A stretch of 64,000 nt of DNA from Bacteroides timonensis (GTDB lineage: Bacteria > Bacteroidota > Bacteroidia > Bacteroidales > Bacteroidaceae): positions 1 through 64,000 of the forward strand of contig NZ_CBVI010000097.1 of NCBI RefSeq assembly GCF_000513195.1, written 5' to 3'. How positions within the stretch are numbered: the stretch's first letter is position 1; each line of letters begins with the position of its first letter. The position numbers and the translations under genes are program-made. Below the pieces are notes generated by a model. That model ran no database searches. It worked only from the letters and a program-made list of their open reading frames with translations, and had not been told where the DNA came from. Shown here piece after piece: positions 23,013-31,511 of the stretch.

Positions 23013-25332
23013 AAGCCTTCTTAGCCTGTTGTGCCAAACATATTATTTCTTTTCCTTTATCCAATACCTGCTGTACAGTCCGCCCGAACTCGTCCACAGA
23101 AAACTCTCCCGAATCCTGAAGCAGTGCAAACAACTCACGCAGCGGCTTGCCGGCATGAATGATCTCCCACGAGCCTGTCAGATGATGTATCCATTCTTTC
23201 AGTGCCTCATGATCATTCTTTTCTGCACATTCAGCCATAGCCTCCATATCCTTCCTTGTCTCCCGAATCAGGGTATCCAGCATCTTCCTCCTGTTCCCAT
23301 ATTTCAGCAGGGCATCGAGGTCTATCTGTTCAGACTGCCTTTCACTTCCCAGACATTCCGTACATACCTGCAAAAGTTCTTCGGCGGAAAACGGCTTTTT
23401 CAAACAGCCCGAAAATCCTGCCGCATACAAATCTCCCGTATCGCAGTTTCCCGATGCGGTACTCGCGATAACCGGAATGCTCCGTGAGTTTCCCACATTG
23501 GCCATGCGCAGGAGATTCAACACCTCGAATCCGTTTGTCCGGGGCATTTTCAAATCCGTAATCAAAAGGTCATAACTACGGCTGCGGACATGCTCCATCA
23601 GATCACGCGTGTTCTCACATACCGTGCAAGCCACCCCGTGATACGCAAACATTTCCCTGATTGCCGCCAGCAAAACGGTGTCATTGTCCAATACCAGTAC
23701 CGTATAGGACTGTACGGAAATCCGGCTCCTGCCGCTCTCCGCCATCGTTTCCTCTGCCACAGCCAAAGGAAGACAGACAGTGAACCGGCTGCCCACCCCT
23801 TTCCGGCTTGCCACTTCAATCCTGCCGTCCAACAATCCGACCAGACCTTTTACTATTGAAAGTCCCAGTCCGACCCCTTCTTCCGCAATCGCATTGGGAA
23901 GCCTCTCGAATGCAGTGAAAATGCGTGTCTGCTCCTCATCGTCCATTCCGGTGCCGGTATCTTCCACGATAAGCGTCAATATGCCCTGGTCAAATTGTGT
24001 GCGAACCGTTACACTTCCCCGCTCCGTAAACTTGATTGCATTGGACAACAAGTTGCTTCCTATCTGTATTATCCTGTCCCTATCTCCTATAACAACCGCA
24101 TCTCCGGCACTCAGCACGTTCAGCAAAAGGTTTTTTCCTGCTGCCAGCGGCATAAAATCCGTTTCCAAAATCTCGGTGACGGAACATAACCTGAACGGGA
24201 CAGAAACGGCCTTTTCCCCGCCACTCTCCAACCGGAAAAATCCCAACAGGGAATTCAGCATGGAAGACATGTGTCCCGCCACCTGCCGTATGTTCCGGCT
24301 GTATTCCCTGCACTTCGACACTTCTCTTTCCGTGGAAAGCAATTCCGCATAGCTGCTGATAGAAGCAAGCGGCGCGCGCAAGTCATGGGTTACGGCCAGC
24401 ATGATTTTCTTTCTTGCCTCAATCAGTTCCTCGTTTTCAAGAACGGTCTGCTCCAACTGACGGACTGTGCCTTCCAGCCTTTTTTTATAACGGTTTATAC
24501 GCATCATATCCCGGTGTATCACCATATAGGACCATATCAGCAGCAAAACCATGAATGCCGTCAGACCGATGACCGTGGCAAATGACCGTTTCCCGGCTTC
24601 CGCAACTTCTTCTTCCTGTCTCTTCAATTCCGCTTGTACCGTTCCGTCCATATTCTCAATCATCTGCCGCAACTGCACGTTCAGCCTTCTGTTCATCCCA
24701 TCCAAGCTGTCCGTCCGTTCTGCCAGCTTCCGGGCATACGTCTGCTGTCTGCCCACCACGCTCCGGTTAAGTTCATGAAGCATGGAGGTGGCAGAAGGAG
24801 AATCCGCCTTGTGGCGTTTTGCGAACAACCTCTTCAGGAATCCCCCTTTTTGGGCATTTTCCCGTTCACTCTGTCTGGCAATGGCCGGAATCTGCGCTGC
24901 AATTTCCCGGTCGGCTTCCTCCTGCCTGTGTACCCAATATATGATTTCCCGCATATACCGCTCCTTGGCTCTCCACAAATTACGGATGCTGTCTGCATGT
25001 GAGCCGGAAGAGGAGTACCTCAAGCTACACAACAGGCTGTCAATGTGCCGTTTCCGTTTCTGAAATAATAAAAAATCATGCTCACTCCACTCCATAAAGG
25101 TTTCACAGAAGAAAGAAAGCCTGAGCATTTTCACATATATATCATTTATCTCATGCTTTTTCCGGTTAATCATCCGTACTTCCATTTCCCTGGCCTTAGT
25201 CTCTTTCCATTCGCAGATGCCAACGTAAGCAATACCACTTATGATTACAATCTTGACCATATATCCTACCGCTATTTTGGCAAGAAGCGGTTGCAGGCGC
25301 AAAGATTTCAACAATTTATTCCTACTTTCCAA
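22993..25332 (-). CDS. rteA: Hybrid sensor histidine kinase RteA
   Basis: A 779-residue membrane kinase. Transmembrane segments lie near residues 18-40 and 250-270, framing a periplasmic helical sensor domain. The HisKA box AVTHDLRAPLASISSYAEL (His near 315) is followed by an ATPase domain (GTGMDDEE, GVGLGLSIVKGLVGLL), a receiver domain (LLITDLKMPRTNG, Asp near 592), and an HPt-like end (HHLTGSW, His near 715). It forms a phosphorelay with RteB. Unlike CTnDOT, no tetQ lies upstream. Instead a TetR-type palindrome covers the transcription start, so control by a TetR protein is likely. Confidence 0.88.
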   Translation of the reverse strand: MESRNKLLKSLRLQPLLAKIAVGYMVKIVIISGIAYVGICEWKETKAREMEVRMINRKKHEINDIYVKMLRLSFFCETFMEWSEHDFLLFQKRKRHIDSLLCSLRYSSSGSHADSIRNLWRAKERYMREIIYWVHRQEEADREIAAQIPAIARQSERENAQKGGFLKRLFAKRHKADSPSATSMLHELNRSVVGRQQTYARKLAERTDSLDGMNRRLNVQLRQMIENMDGTVQAELKRQEEEVAEAGKRSFATVIGLTAFMVLLLIWSYMVIHRDMMRINRYKKRLEGTVRQLEQTVLENEELIEARKKIMLAVTHDLRAPLASISSYAELLSTEREVSKCREYSRNIRQVAGHMSSMLNSLLGFFRLESGGEKAVSVPFRLCSVTEILETDFMPLAAGKNLLLNVLSAGDAVVIGDRDRIIQIGSNLLSNAIKFTERGSVTVRTQFDQGILTLIVEDTGTGMDDEEQTRIFTAFERLPNAIAEEGVGLGLSIVKGLVGLLDGRIEVASRKGVGSRFTVCLPLAVAEETMAESGRSRISVQSYTVLVLDNDTVLLAAIREMFAYHGVACTVCENTRDLMEHVRSRSYDLLITDLKMPRTNGFEVLNLLRMANVGNSRSIPVIASTASGNCDTGDLYAAGFSGCLKKPFSAEELLQVCTECLGSERQSEQIDLDALLKYGNRRKMLDTLIRETRKDMEAMAECAEKNDHEALKEWIHHLTGSWEIIHAGKPLRELFALLQDSGEFSVDEFGRTVQQVLDKGKEIICLAQQAKKAYESNCC

Positions 25333-25368
25333 TTATTCACTTTTTAATTCATTATATTCTATTAAAAT

Positions 25369-25410
25369 TCTTTGCAAAATAAACCGACTGGTCGGTTTAT
25401 TTTGCAAAGA
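25369..25410. promoter_or_regulatory. Perfect 42-bp palindrome: TetR-type operator at the rteA promoter (site A)
   Basis: Two 20-bp arms (left arm ends AAATAAACCGAC, right arm starts GTCGGTTTATTT) are separated by TG and are perfect complements. The core 26 bp (25377-25402) recurs at 28252-28277, 29671-29696 and 42441-42466. On the minus strand a -7 box TATCTTTG (25405-25412) immediately precedes the core, so a bound repressor would sit on the transcription start of rteA. Confidence 0.8.
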
Positions 25411-25412
25411 TA
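25405..25412 (-). promoter_or_regulatory. -7 promoter box of rteA-rteB
   Basis: TATCTTTG matches TAnnTTTG. It overlaps the edge of operator site A and would start transcription inside the palindrome, leaving a leader of about 65 nt before the rteA start. Confidence 0.65.
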
Positions 25413-25528
25413 AGCCTTTTCCAAGAATAATGAAAAAAAACAGGTTCCAGCAAGTAAAGTTTTATCATTTATCAGTCTAAAAGACAACGGAATGAACTGA
25501 TAGGGAGGAAAAGGAAAGGAATGCGGGC

Positions 25529-26053
25529 TTAAATTTCTGAGAACATCCCCAAGAAAGTCTTACCAATAGAAGTGTTCAATGCCTGTCTGCTGAACGCCTT
25601 GGCATCCTTTAAACTTATTTTATGACCATAAGCCACATTGGAAAGAAAGTCCTGTTCCCGGACAAGGAGTTGCTGATACATTTGTGGAAATTCGTCCATA
25701 TATTCATGGGCGGAGGAAACAAACTGCATATAACATATCAGGGGATTGCCATTCAGATGTTCGGGAAAACTGTTTATCACCCGTTCTATCGGATTCCTGT
25801 ATTGCCTTAAAAACTCATTCCAATCCTTGTCAGCCAAAGAATACATTTCACAAGAAATCTGCGAGTCGGGGAAAAAACGCATTCTGACAACCGCATCAAT
25901 CAGTTTCTTTTTGGAAGGAAAGTAGTGTATGACAGCCCCTTTGGATTTATGTACGGCAACAGCCACATCACAGAATGAGGTCTGCTTCATTCCTTTTGTG
26001 ATGAATAACCTGTATGCCTCCTCTATAATCCGCTGTTTCAAATTCGGGTCCAT
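25529..26053 (-). CDS. TetR-family transcriptional regulator (first)
   Basis: A 174-residue protein. The N-terminal HTH (IIEEAYRLFITKGMKQTSFC, then VAVAVHKSKGAVIHYFPSKK) is classic TetR, with the ligand domain after residue 50. The latter has several Tyr, Phe and Met (ICYMQFVSSAHEYMDEFPQMYQQ), typical of a hydrophobic pocket. ATG at 26053 is preferred over 26101. It is located directly upstream of the rteA operator (200 bp) on the same strand and downstream of the ketosynthase gene. It is a prime candidate to bind site A. The ligand is unknown; a fatty-acyl or polyketide-like molecule would fit the neighbour. Confidence 0.85.
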   Translation of the reverse strand: MDPNLKQRIIEEAYRLFITKGMKQTSFCDVAVAVHKSKGAVIHYFPSKKKLIDAVVRMRFFPDSQISCEMYSLADKDWNEFLRQYRNPIERVINSFPEHLNGNPLICYMQFVSSAHEYMDEFPQMYQQLLVREQDFLSNVAYGHKISLKDAKAFSRQALNTSIGKTFLGMFSEI

Positions 26054-26140
26054 CCTACTGCCTATATTATAAAAAATAGCACAGACGCAATCAACATCCA
26101 AACATGGTAGTGGAATACCTAGAGACGAAGTGACGCACCT

Positions 26141-26164
26141 GTGCTATATATTTTAATATAGCGC
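26141..26164. terminator. AT-rich hairpin between ketosynthase and TetR genes
   Basis: GTGCTATATATTTTAATATAGCGC folds into a 10-bp stem with a 4-base loop and one G-T pair. It lies downstream of the leftward ketosynthase gene and probably ends its transcript. The remaining gap (26054-26288) shows no gene. Confidence 0.5.
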
Positions 26165-26288
26165 AAGCTGTCATATTCCATCTTGTCTCTTTGAAATTTT
26201 CCACTTTTCGTTTGGAAGATGATATATGATACTATACTATGTCGTTTTAACAGCGCAAAAATACGTTATTTATCGTTTATTTCCAAAT

Positions 26289-27428
26289 TTATACGACACT
26301 TAATAGCACTGTTCCATAAGAAAAGCGTCCGCTTTCAGGGACAAGCAGCAGTATTTTTTCACCGGATTTGAGTTTACGGGTAGAACAGAACTCATCCAAG
26401 GCAGCCAGTATTGCTGACGATCCGATATTTCCAACCCAGGTAAGATTGGTAAACCACTCTCGTTTGTACAATTCAAAACTCTCGTCTTTCATCGCTTCAA
26501 TGAGATTACCATAAATAACCATTGACGAAGAGTGAGGTATTACATAATCCATATCGTCAGGAGTCATGCCATGTTTATTCAGACATGATTTAATATGTCT
26601 AATCCATAACGGCATCAACTTCGCCCCTAAAAGTTTAATGTCCTGTTTAATAACCATAACGGACTCATCGACCAATTCCTGACTTTCAAAAGATTTCCAG
26701 CTTTTCAGTTCACCGTCCTCCCTCCGGACAGCTCCGGCAAACATACAGGTAGGGGTTTCATTAGCATATGAATCCATTTCTATCCATTCAATCTTTAAAG
26801 ATACGCCCTTTTCTCCCGGATGATTTTCCAATAATGCACAACTCGCACCATCGCTTAACATAAAGCGCAGGAAGTCCTTTTCCAAAGCCATATATGGATT
26901 GGTACCCAAATTGCAGCATCTTTCATATTCGATATCGAAGTTTTTGGATAAAAGCATTGCTGACACCAATTCAGATGTGCTGCATATTGCATTCTGTTTT
27001 TCTGATGCGGCTATGCTCAAATAAGCTATTTTCAGCGCTTGCAGACAAGACAGACAAACTCCAGCAGAAGAGAATATTTCAACAGGTTCTTCCCAAAGCC
27101 CATGTACCATAGACGCATGAGAAGGCAGGATCTGATCAGGGGTCGCAGTAGCACAAGCAAGCAACTCAATGTCCTTTTGGCTCTTATTGGTCAATGCCAG
27201 CAACTTACGTATAGCCAGCATCGCCATTTCTGCATTTGTATGTGTGATTTCTTGATTTTTGTTTAAGGCATAGTATCGCCGTTTAATTCCATTTTGCTTT
27301 AAAACTATCCGTTGCACTTTGGAATGTTTTCCAGAAATGAGTCCCAAGAACTCTTCCATTTCATCATTGGAAACAGGAGAGTTCGGAAAGAAGCTTGCAA
27401 GCCCAGTAATAAAAACATCTTTCTTCAT
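26289..27428 (-). CDS. FabH/StlD-DarB-like beta-ketoacyl synthase
   Basis: A 379-residue thiolase-fold enzyme of the KAS III type. The triad is complete: Cys 125 (SSAGVCLSC), His 299 (VIPHSSS) and Asn 334 (WVGNIGSSA). The protein is longer than housekeeping FabH (about 320) and resembles DarB/StlD enzymes, which condense beta-ketoacyl units into cyclohexanediones and dialkylresorcinols. It is the only lipid gene here, with no acyl carrier protein, DarA or DarC nearby. It forms an operon with an upstream TetR gene (4-bp gap). The acyl-derived product could be a signal sensed by the TetR proteins; this is inference. Confidence 0.8.
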   Translation of the reverse strand: MKKDVFITGLASFFPNSPVSNDEMEEFLGLISGKHSKVQRIVLKQNGIKRRYYALNKNQEITHTNAEMAMLAIRKLLALTNKSQKDIELLACATATPDQILPSHASMVHGLWEEPVEIFSSAGVCLSCLQALKIAYLSIAASEKQNAICSTSELVSAMLLSKNFDIEYERCCNLGTNPYMALEKDFLRFMLSDGASCALLENHPGEKGVSLKIEWIEMDSYANETPTCMFAGAVRREDGELKSWKSFESQELVDESVMVIKQDIKLLGAKLMPLWIRHIKSCLNKHGMTPDDMDYVIPHSSSMVIYGNLIEAMKDESFELYKREWFTNLTWVGNIGSSAILAALDEFCSTRKLKSGEKILLLVPESGRFSYGTVLLSVV

Positions 27429-27432
27429 TAGT

Positions 27433-28053
27433 TCAATTTTTAATTAGTTCATATTGATTATAAAGAACTACTTTCAGTTCTTCTATTCGCAATCCATTCA
27501 CCAATGCATCCTGAAAACATTTTCCAAACAGCAGGATTCGAAATGTCAAAGCCAATGTAGAAGGATTAACATCGGATCTTATTTCTTTTGTTTCAACAGC
27601 CTTCACAAATATTCTTTCCCATAATTTAATCTCCTTATTTGTTATTTCGTTGAAAGCCTCGTTAAATCCCGGATAGAAATATTCTGCCTGCAAAATCAAG
27701 TTAAGATATGCACGTGTAATATTGGTCTTCTCTTTTTCTATGAGATAGATCCTCATTGCATTCATCGTTTCCTCCACCTTCTTTATGTAATAATCAATAA
27801 ATTCAAGCAGAGAGGTGTGAGAAATGTCCTTGAACTTATTTTTGGCATCTTGTTTGTGAAAAATGTAAAAATCAATCACATCAATAAACAGTTCTTGCTT
27901 GCTTGGATAATGATATGACATGCATCCTCTTGATAAATTCAGACTTTTTTCTATCTCCTTCAGGGGAACCGTGTTGTAATCTTTTGTCAGAAACTGTTTG
28001 TATGCAGCTTCCCTGATTAATCTTTTTGTTTCTGAGCCTTTTACTCCTTTCAT
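27433..28053 (-). CDS. TetR-family transcriptional regulator (second)
   Basis: A 206-residue protein. The N-terminal HTH (KRLIREAAYKQFLTKDYNTV, then EIEKSLNLSRGCMSYHYPSKQELF) is TetR-type. The C-terminal domain is helical with a mixed hydrophobic core (FYPGFNEAFNEITNKEIKLW). ATG at 28053 is chosen because a -7 box (TACTTTTG, minus, 28076-28083) would start transcription after the alternative ATG at 28074. It leads the operon with the ketosynthase, a layout typical of a regulator that responds to the product of its partner enzyme. It shares little sequence with the first TetR beyond the HTH. Confidence 0.85.
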   Translation of the reverse strand: MKGVKGSETKRLIREAAYKQFLTKDYNTVPLKEIEKSLNLSRGCMSYHYPSKQELFIDVIDFYIFHKQDAKNKFKDISHTSLLEFIDYYIKKVEETMNAMRIYLIEKEKTNITRAYLNLILQAEYFYPGFNEAFNEITNKEIKLWERIFVKAVETKEIRSDVNPSTLALTFRILLFGKCFQDALVNGLRIEELKVVLYNQYELIKN

Positions 28054-28075
28054 AACCTTGTTTTTTAGTATCATA

Positions 28076-28083
28076 CAAAAGTA
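28076..28083 (-). promoter_or_regulatory. -7 promoter box for the TetR-ketosynthase operon
   Basis: TACTTTTG on the minus strand matches TAnnTTTG. It lies about 23 bp before the chosen ATG at 28053. Confidence 0.55.
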
Positions 28084-28238
28084 GGTCTTTTGAGTGAAAA
28101 CACGTTCATTTTTAGTATAATTAAATATCTCCTACCCAATTACCATTAAATCATTTATGACCATACATACCAGTTTATGAAATAAATGCCAACGATGCCT
28201 TTTTCTTTTTTTTTCTTATACATATATTATTTTTTGCC

Positions 28239-28277
28239 TATATTTGTCTTCAAATAAGCCGATTAGTCGGTTTGTTC
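28239..28277 (+). promoter_or_regulatory. Rightward promoter with TetR-type operator (site B)
   Basis: The -7 box TATATTTG (28239-28246) is followed 5 bp later by a 26-bp imperfect palindrome (28252-28277) that matches site A at most positions (core CCGATTAGTCGGTTTGTT). Rightward transcripts would enter a region with only short frames, such as a 41-codon ATG frame at 28321-28446. Confidence 0.65.
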
Positions 28278-28545
28278 GGCATAGAGGAACCCAAACAGAA
28301 AGTGGAATTTCAAAACAGAGATGTTCCTCTATGTCTTTGTTATTCCATCTTCCGGCAACCGGATTCTATCCCTGTTCCGCCATATCCCTAAAAAATACCG
28401 ACCGGATGGTATTTTTTTACGGCAAAAGTATAAATATATACCATAAAAACAAAGGGAAAGGCCAATTATGCATTCTATCGGCAAAGAAATGCCTATGAAA
28501 TATACATAATCCGCTTTTCCCTATGAGAAACATTATGTTACCGGC
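28278..28545. other. Short transcribed intergenic region with possible 41-codon peptide
   Basis: Downstream of site B there is a hairpin (AGAGGAAC, about 28285, with GTTCCTCT, 28322-28329) and an ATG frame at 28321-28446 coding a basic 41-residue peptide ending in IFLRQKYKYIP. A second inverted repeat (AAAAAATACC at about 28390 with GGTATTTTTT) carries CCGACCGG in its loop and ends in a T run, so it may terminate the transcript. No recognised family; a regulated small RNA or peptide is possible. Confidence 0.35.
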
Positions 28546-29526
28546 TTATCTTGAAGGCATCTTCATCTTAACCTGTACTCCCTGTGAGTTTAAAACACGA
28601 ACCGGTGTTTTTTCTCCGGCTTTCAAATAGAACAGAAGATAATCTTTCGCACGCTGGGACTCGAAGAGACTTTTTTCACGGTATTCGGCAATCCACTTTT
28701 GGATCATCGGAATCTGCCAGCGGTTCATCAAAATATAGTAGCCGAAATAATACTCCAAATCGCTCAGGAAAATATTGAGTTTCAGGTAATCCCACCAGAA
28801 CTGTTCTTTCTTTTTGCTTTTGGCATTGAGTATGATAACCTGATGTTCATAAGTGTCACGAGGATTTTCCCAATCCTGTTGCGAAACAAATACATCGGGA
28901 ACCACATTATCGGCATGGTCTTTTGCCGGAATGAAGTGAGACAAGGATTCGATGGAATCCTTTATCTTTTCATATAAGGATGGTTCGTACTCTTTGTTGT
29001 ACAGTATAACATCCCGCAAACGGGTGGAAGTGAGATGGGTCACCACGGAACGTCCTATCATACAGTGATCCGGAACAGTCATTACCGATGCCAGCCTTTT
29101 CATGAATCTGATTTCCGCTTTTGCCTGTTCTTCCTTATCCGATTTTTTGAAAGGATAATCTGACCAGGCAATCTTCCGCATCCCCAGATGCAGTTCTGTA
29201 AGCTGCAACCCCGCATACGCACAGAAAATGGAAGCACGAATTATCTTGAAGATAGGGGTACGGTCACTCTCGTGTGCCACGTAAGGCAGATTTTCCACTC
29301 CAAAAAGCATTTCATTTTCCGCTATCAAGTCGGCAGAGATTGTCTTGCCTTCTTCCAGCCATCCCTTAATCTTGAAATTACGTTTTTGATATCCCCAGGT
29401 GTGAACAGGCCGCGTAGCTATCAGCGTCACACAATAATTGCCATTTTGCGGCGTGAAATCTACATTTTGCGGCGTTGCATTGAGCATCAGTTCGTTCAGC
29501 AACTTAATCTTTTGGGTATAGTCCAT
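28546..29526 (-). CDS. Unknown protein under a TetR-type operator
   Basis: A 326-residue soluble protein with no signal peptide. The N-terminal half is mixed alpha/beta with many aromatic residues (PVHTWGYQKRNFKIKGWLEEG). The C-terminal half is helical with clustered Tyr and Trp (FWWDYLKLNIFLSDLEYYFGYYIL). I recognise no domain or catalytic motif. Two leftward promoters precede it: TACATTTG (29565-29572), and a TATATTTG (29700-29707) followed by TetR-type operator site C. So it seems to belong to the regulon of the rteA and T6SS operators. It may be cargo of the element. Confidence 0.6.
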   Translation of the reverse strand: MDYTQKIKLLNELMLNATPQNVDFTPQNGNYCVTLIATRPVHTWGYQKRNFKIKGWLEEGKTISADLIAENEMLFGVENLPYVAHESDRTPIFKIIRASIFCAYAGLQLTELHLGMRKIAWSDYPFKKSDKEEQAKAEIRFMKRLASVMTVPDHCMIGRSVVTHLTSTRLRDVILYNKEYEPSLYEKIKDSIESLSHFIPAKDHADNVVPDVFVSQQDWENPRDTYEHQVIILNAKSKKKEQFWWDYLKLNIFLSDLEYYFGYYILMNRWQIPMIQKWIAEYREKSLFESQRAKDYLLFYLKAGEKTPVRVLNSQGVQVKMKMPSR

Positions 29527-29564
29527 AAACTATTGGTTTTAAGTGAAACATTTTGTTAACAGTG

Positions 29565-29572
29565 CAAATGTA
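29565..29572 (-). promoter_or_regulatory. Proximal -7 box for the unknown protein gene
   Basis: TACATTTG on the minus strand matches TAnnTTTG, about 39 bp before the start codon at 29526. Confidence 0.5.
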
Positions 29573-29670
29573 GGCATCAAGTTTCGTACCGGAGTTCCGT
29601 TTTTCGCCGAAAATCACTGCAACCTCAATAATATATTCTATTTTCATTCGAGCAAACACTTTCCGTTCGG

Positions 29671-29707
29671 CAACAAACCGATTAACGGGTCTGTTTTTGC
29701 AAATATA
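29671..29707 (-). promoter_or_regulatory. Leftward promoter with TetR-type operator (site C)
   Basis: The -7 box TATATTTG (minus, 29700-29707) is followed after 3 bp by a 26-bp imperfect palindrome (29671-29696) of the same family as site A (core AAACCGATTAACGGGT). It is the most diverged of the four. The rest of the gap up to 29845 shows no gene. Confidence 0.55.
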
Positions 29708-29845
29708 TCTTTTTCCCTTCAAACAAGAGGAAAATGCAGGATTTATTTTTCAGAAAACAATACATAAACAGGCTACGCAATCAATCCGCAATAAAAAGGG
29801 AGCATAAAAGAACGGTGGCAAAGGATACCAGAATCTGACGGGAGA

Positions 29846-30397
29846 CTATAAGAACGAGATTTCCGTATCCGGCAATACATCGGAAATATTTTCAACCGGA
29901 TTGATGGAAATTTTAGCAGCATGTAACCAAGACAACTTTTGCTTTAGTTTTTGCATCCAAATACTCATACGGACCTTATGTTCTTTTTCATCTGCCACAT
30001 CCAGTTCTATACAGGCAATAACGACTATCTTTTTCTGCCCGTCAAGCAGCAACCGGTTAATCAAGGTAAAAAAATCTTCATCGTTGGTTGAGAAACGTGC
30101 CGCATTGGTTGCCGTAGCAATCGTGTCCCTGACTTTGACTGCAATCCTGCGCATCAACTCGTCGCCTTTTGCCTGAAAAACTTCCTGAGTCTCCGCATCG
30201 TGCGTATGCCCCCTGTAATTCTTCACCTCGACCAGAAACAGCTGTCTGTTATCGTGAATGCCCAAGAAGTCCACCGCCTTGGTAGGTTGCAAGGCATTGC
30301 TTACCTTTTTGTGTGCCAAATGTTCATCGTACTTGACTACAGCCCATTGGGGAGAGCTGAACTTGAAGCTTATACCGCTTTCCTGAAAATTACTCAT
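29846..30397 (-). CDS. PD-(D/E)XK nuclease-like protein, partner of the AAA ATPase
   Basis: A 183-residue protein with a signature of the PD-(D/E)XK nuclease fold: Asp 43 in AVDFLGI, then Glu 57 and Lys 59 in FLVEVKN, spaced as in restriction-type enzymes. These residues would bind the catalytic metal. The C-terminal half is helical and lacks other motifs. ATG at 30397 overlaps the end of the ATPase gene by 8 bp (ATGAGTAA), so the two are translationally coupled. The pair resembles two-gene phage defence units (ATPase sensor plus nuclease effector). Function is inferred; I cannot match it to a named system. Confidence 0.6.
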   Translation of the reverse strand: MSNFQESGISFKFSSPQWAVVKYDEHLAHKKVSNALQPTKAVDFLGIHDNRQLFLVEVKNYRGHTHDAETQEVFQAKGDELMRRIAVKVRDTIATATNAARFSTNDEDFFTLINRLLLDGQKKIVVIACIELDVADEKEHKVRMSIWMQKLKQKLSWLHAAKISINPVENISDVLPDTEISFL

Positions 30398-31427
30398 ATC
30401 TGTTGATGAATTGCTGTTCCAAATCGTAAAAAGCCGCATATTCCTCCAATATCGGATTGTTCTGTATGCCTGCCAAGGTGTCGCTTTCCTCTACCATGAT
30501 TCCCTTATCTTCCTTTTTCAAGCCGAAGAACTTGACGGTTATGTTCGTGTGCTCCTTGTATTCGGAATAGAGAGAAAGCGTATGTGTAAGCAGGTAGTCG
30601 TGAGTGGCAACGAAAATCTGCAAGCCGCATTTCTGAAGCACACGGATAAACTTTGCCACGACTTTCACAAGAGCCGGATTCAGGTTGGCTTCGGGCTCGT
30701 CCCAGAACAGGATGGTGTCCGCATTGATTTCCCCATTCAGTATGAGGTACAAGATGGAAGCCAGCTTGCGGAGTCCTTCCGCCACCAAGTGCGCTTCCAT
30801 GTTCCCTTTTTCTGTCTGTATATAGAAACGTCCGTTCATCTGCAAGACCTTGAACTGCAATTCCTGCTCCAGCAACTCGATTGCCGGTTTCAACGGATTG
30901 TCTTCCGACTCACGCAATATGGGGAGTGACAACGCGTGCGCCAGATTGATATACGTTTGGTCAAATGAGATTTCACGTTTACTGCTCAAACCGATAAAGC
31001 CTTCGAACAAAGAGAACATCTCACGTGGGGGAATATAGATAAAGTGGCGGTCGTCCCACTTTTCGTCCGTTTCTAATTTTACAGTTGTTTTGGATGCGGA
31101 TGAGAAGCTGTATTGCAACAGTTTGCCGTCTATCGTGACTGTAATGTTTGCCCTGCCTGAAGGCACTCCCTTGTTGACCAGGTTGCCTATGACATCCGGC
31201 TTGAAATAAAATATCATGTCTTCCGCCAAGATATACTCAAACTGTTCCTTGGAAGCTGAGTTCTTGCCGAGGAAGTCATGGCGTGCCTGCAAAGTTGCCG
31301 CCAAGCATTTGAGAACGTGCGTCTTGCCCGTACCATTCTTGCCAATAAGGACGTTTATCCCTTTGGTGAAATCAAACCGGGTATTTGCAAAGCCTGTAAA
31401 ATCAGTTAATAATATGCTGTTAATCAT
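30390..31427 (-). CDS. AAA family ATPase (ABC/OLD-like), candidate defence sensor
   Basis: A 345-residue P-loop ATPase. Walker A GKNGTGKT is at 29-36. An ABC/SMC-like Walker B (ILFWDEPEANLNP) lies near 245, followed by the switch His in FVATHDYLL. The region between contains an inserted helical part, as in AAA_21 proteins that work with defence effectors. It has its own -7 box (TACCTTTG, minus, 31459-31466) and heads a two-gene operon with the PD-(D/E)XK-like protein. No toprim domain is present, so it is not a one-chain OLD nuclease. Confidence 0.8.
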   Translation of the reverse strand: MINSILLTDFTGFANTRFDFTKGINVLIGKNGTGKTHVLKCLAATLQARHDFLGKNSASKEQFEYILAEDMIFYFKPDVIGNLVNKGVPSGRANITVTIDGKLLQYSFSSASKTTVKLETDEKWDDRHFIYIPPREMFSLFEGFIGLSSKREISFDQTYINLAHALSLPILRESEDNPLKPAIELLEQELQFKVLQMNGRFYIQTEKGNMEAHLVAEGLRKLASILYLILNGEINADTILFWDEPEANLNPALVKVVAKFIRVLQKCGLQIFVATHDYLLTHTLSLYSEYKEHTNITVKFFGLKKEDKGIMVEESDTLAGIQNNPILEEYAAFYDLEQQFINRYE

Positions 31428-31458
31428 TGAATATGTTTCATTTATAACTAAGTAACTA

Positions 31459-31466
31459 CAAAGGTA
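31459..31466 (-). promoter_or_regulatory. -7 promoter box of the ATPase-nuclease operon
   Basis: TACCTTTG on the minus strand matches TAnnTTTG, 32 bp before the ATG at 31427. Confidence 0.55.
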
Positions 31467-31511
31467 ATTTAAAAAACGGAAGCGACAAACCCGGTTTTAA
31501 AAAAGTTATGA

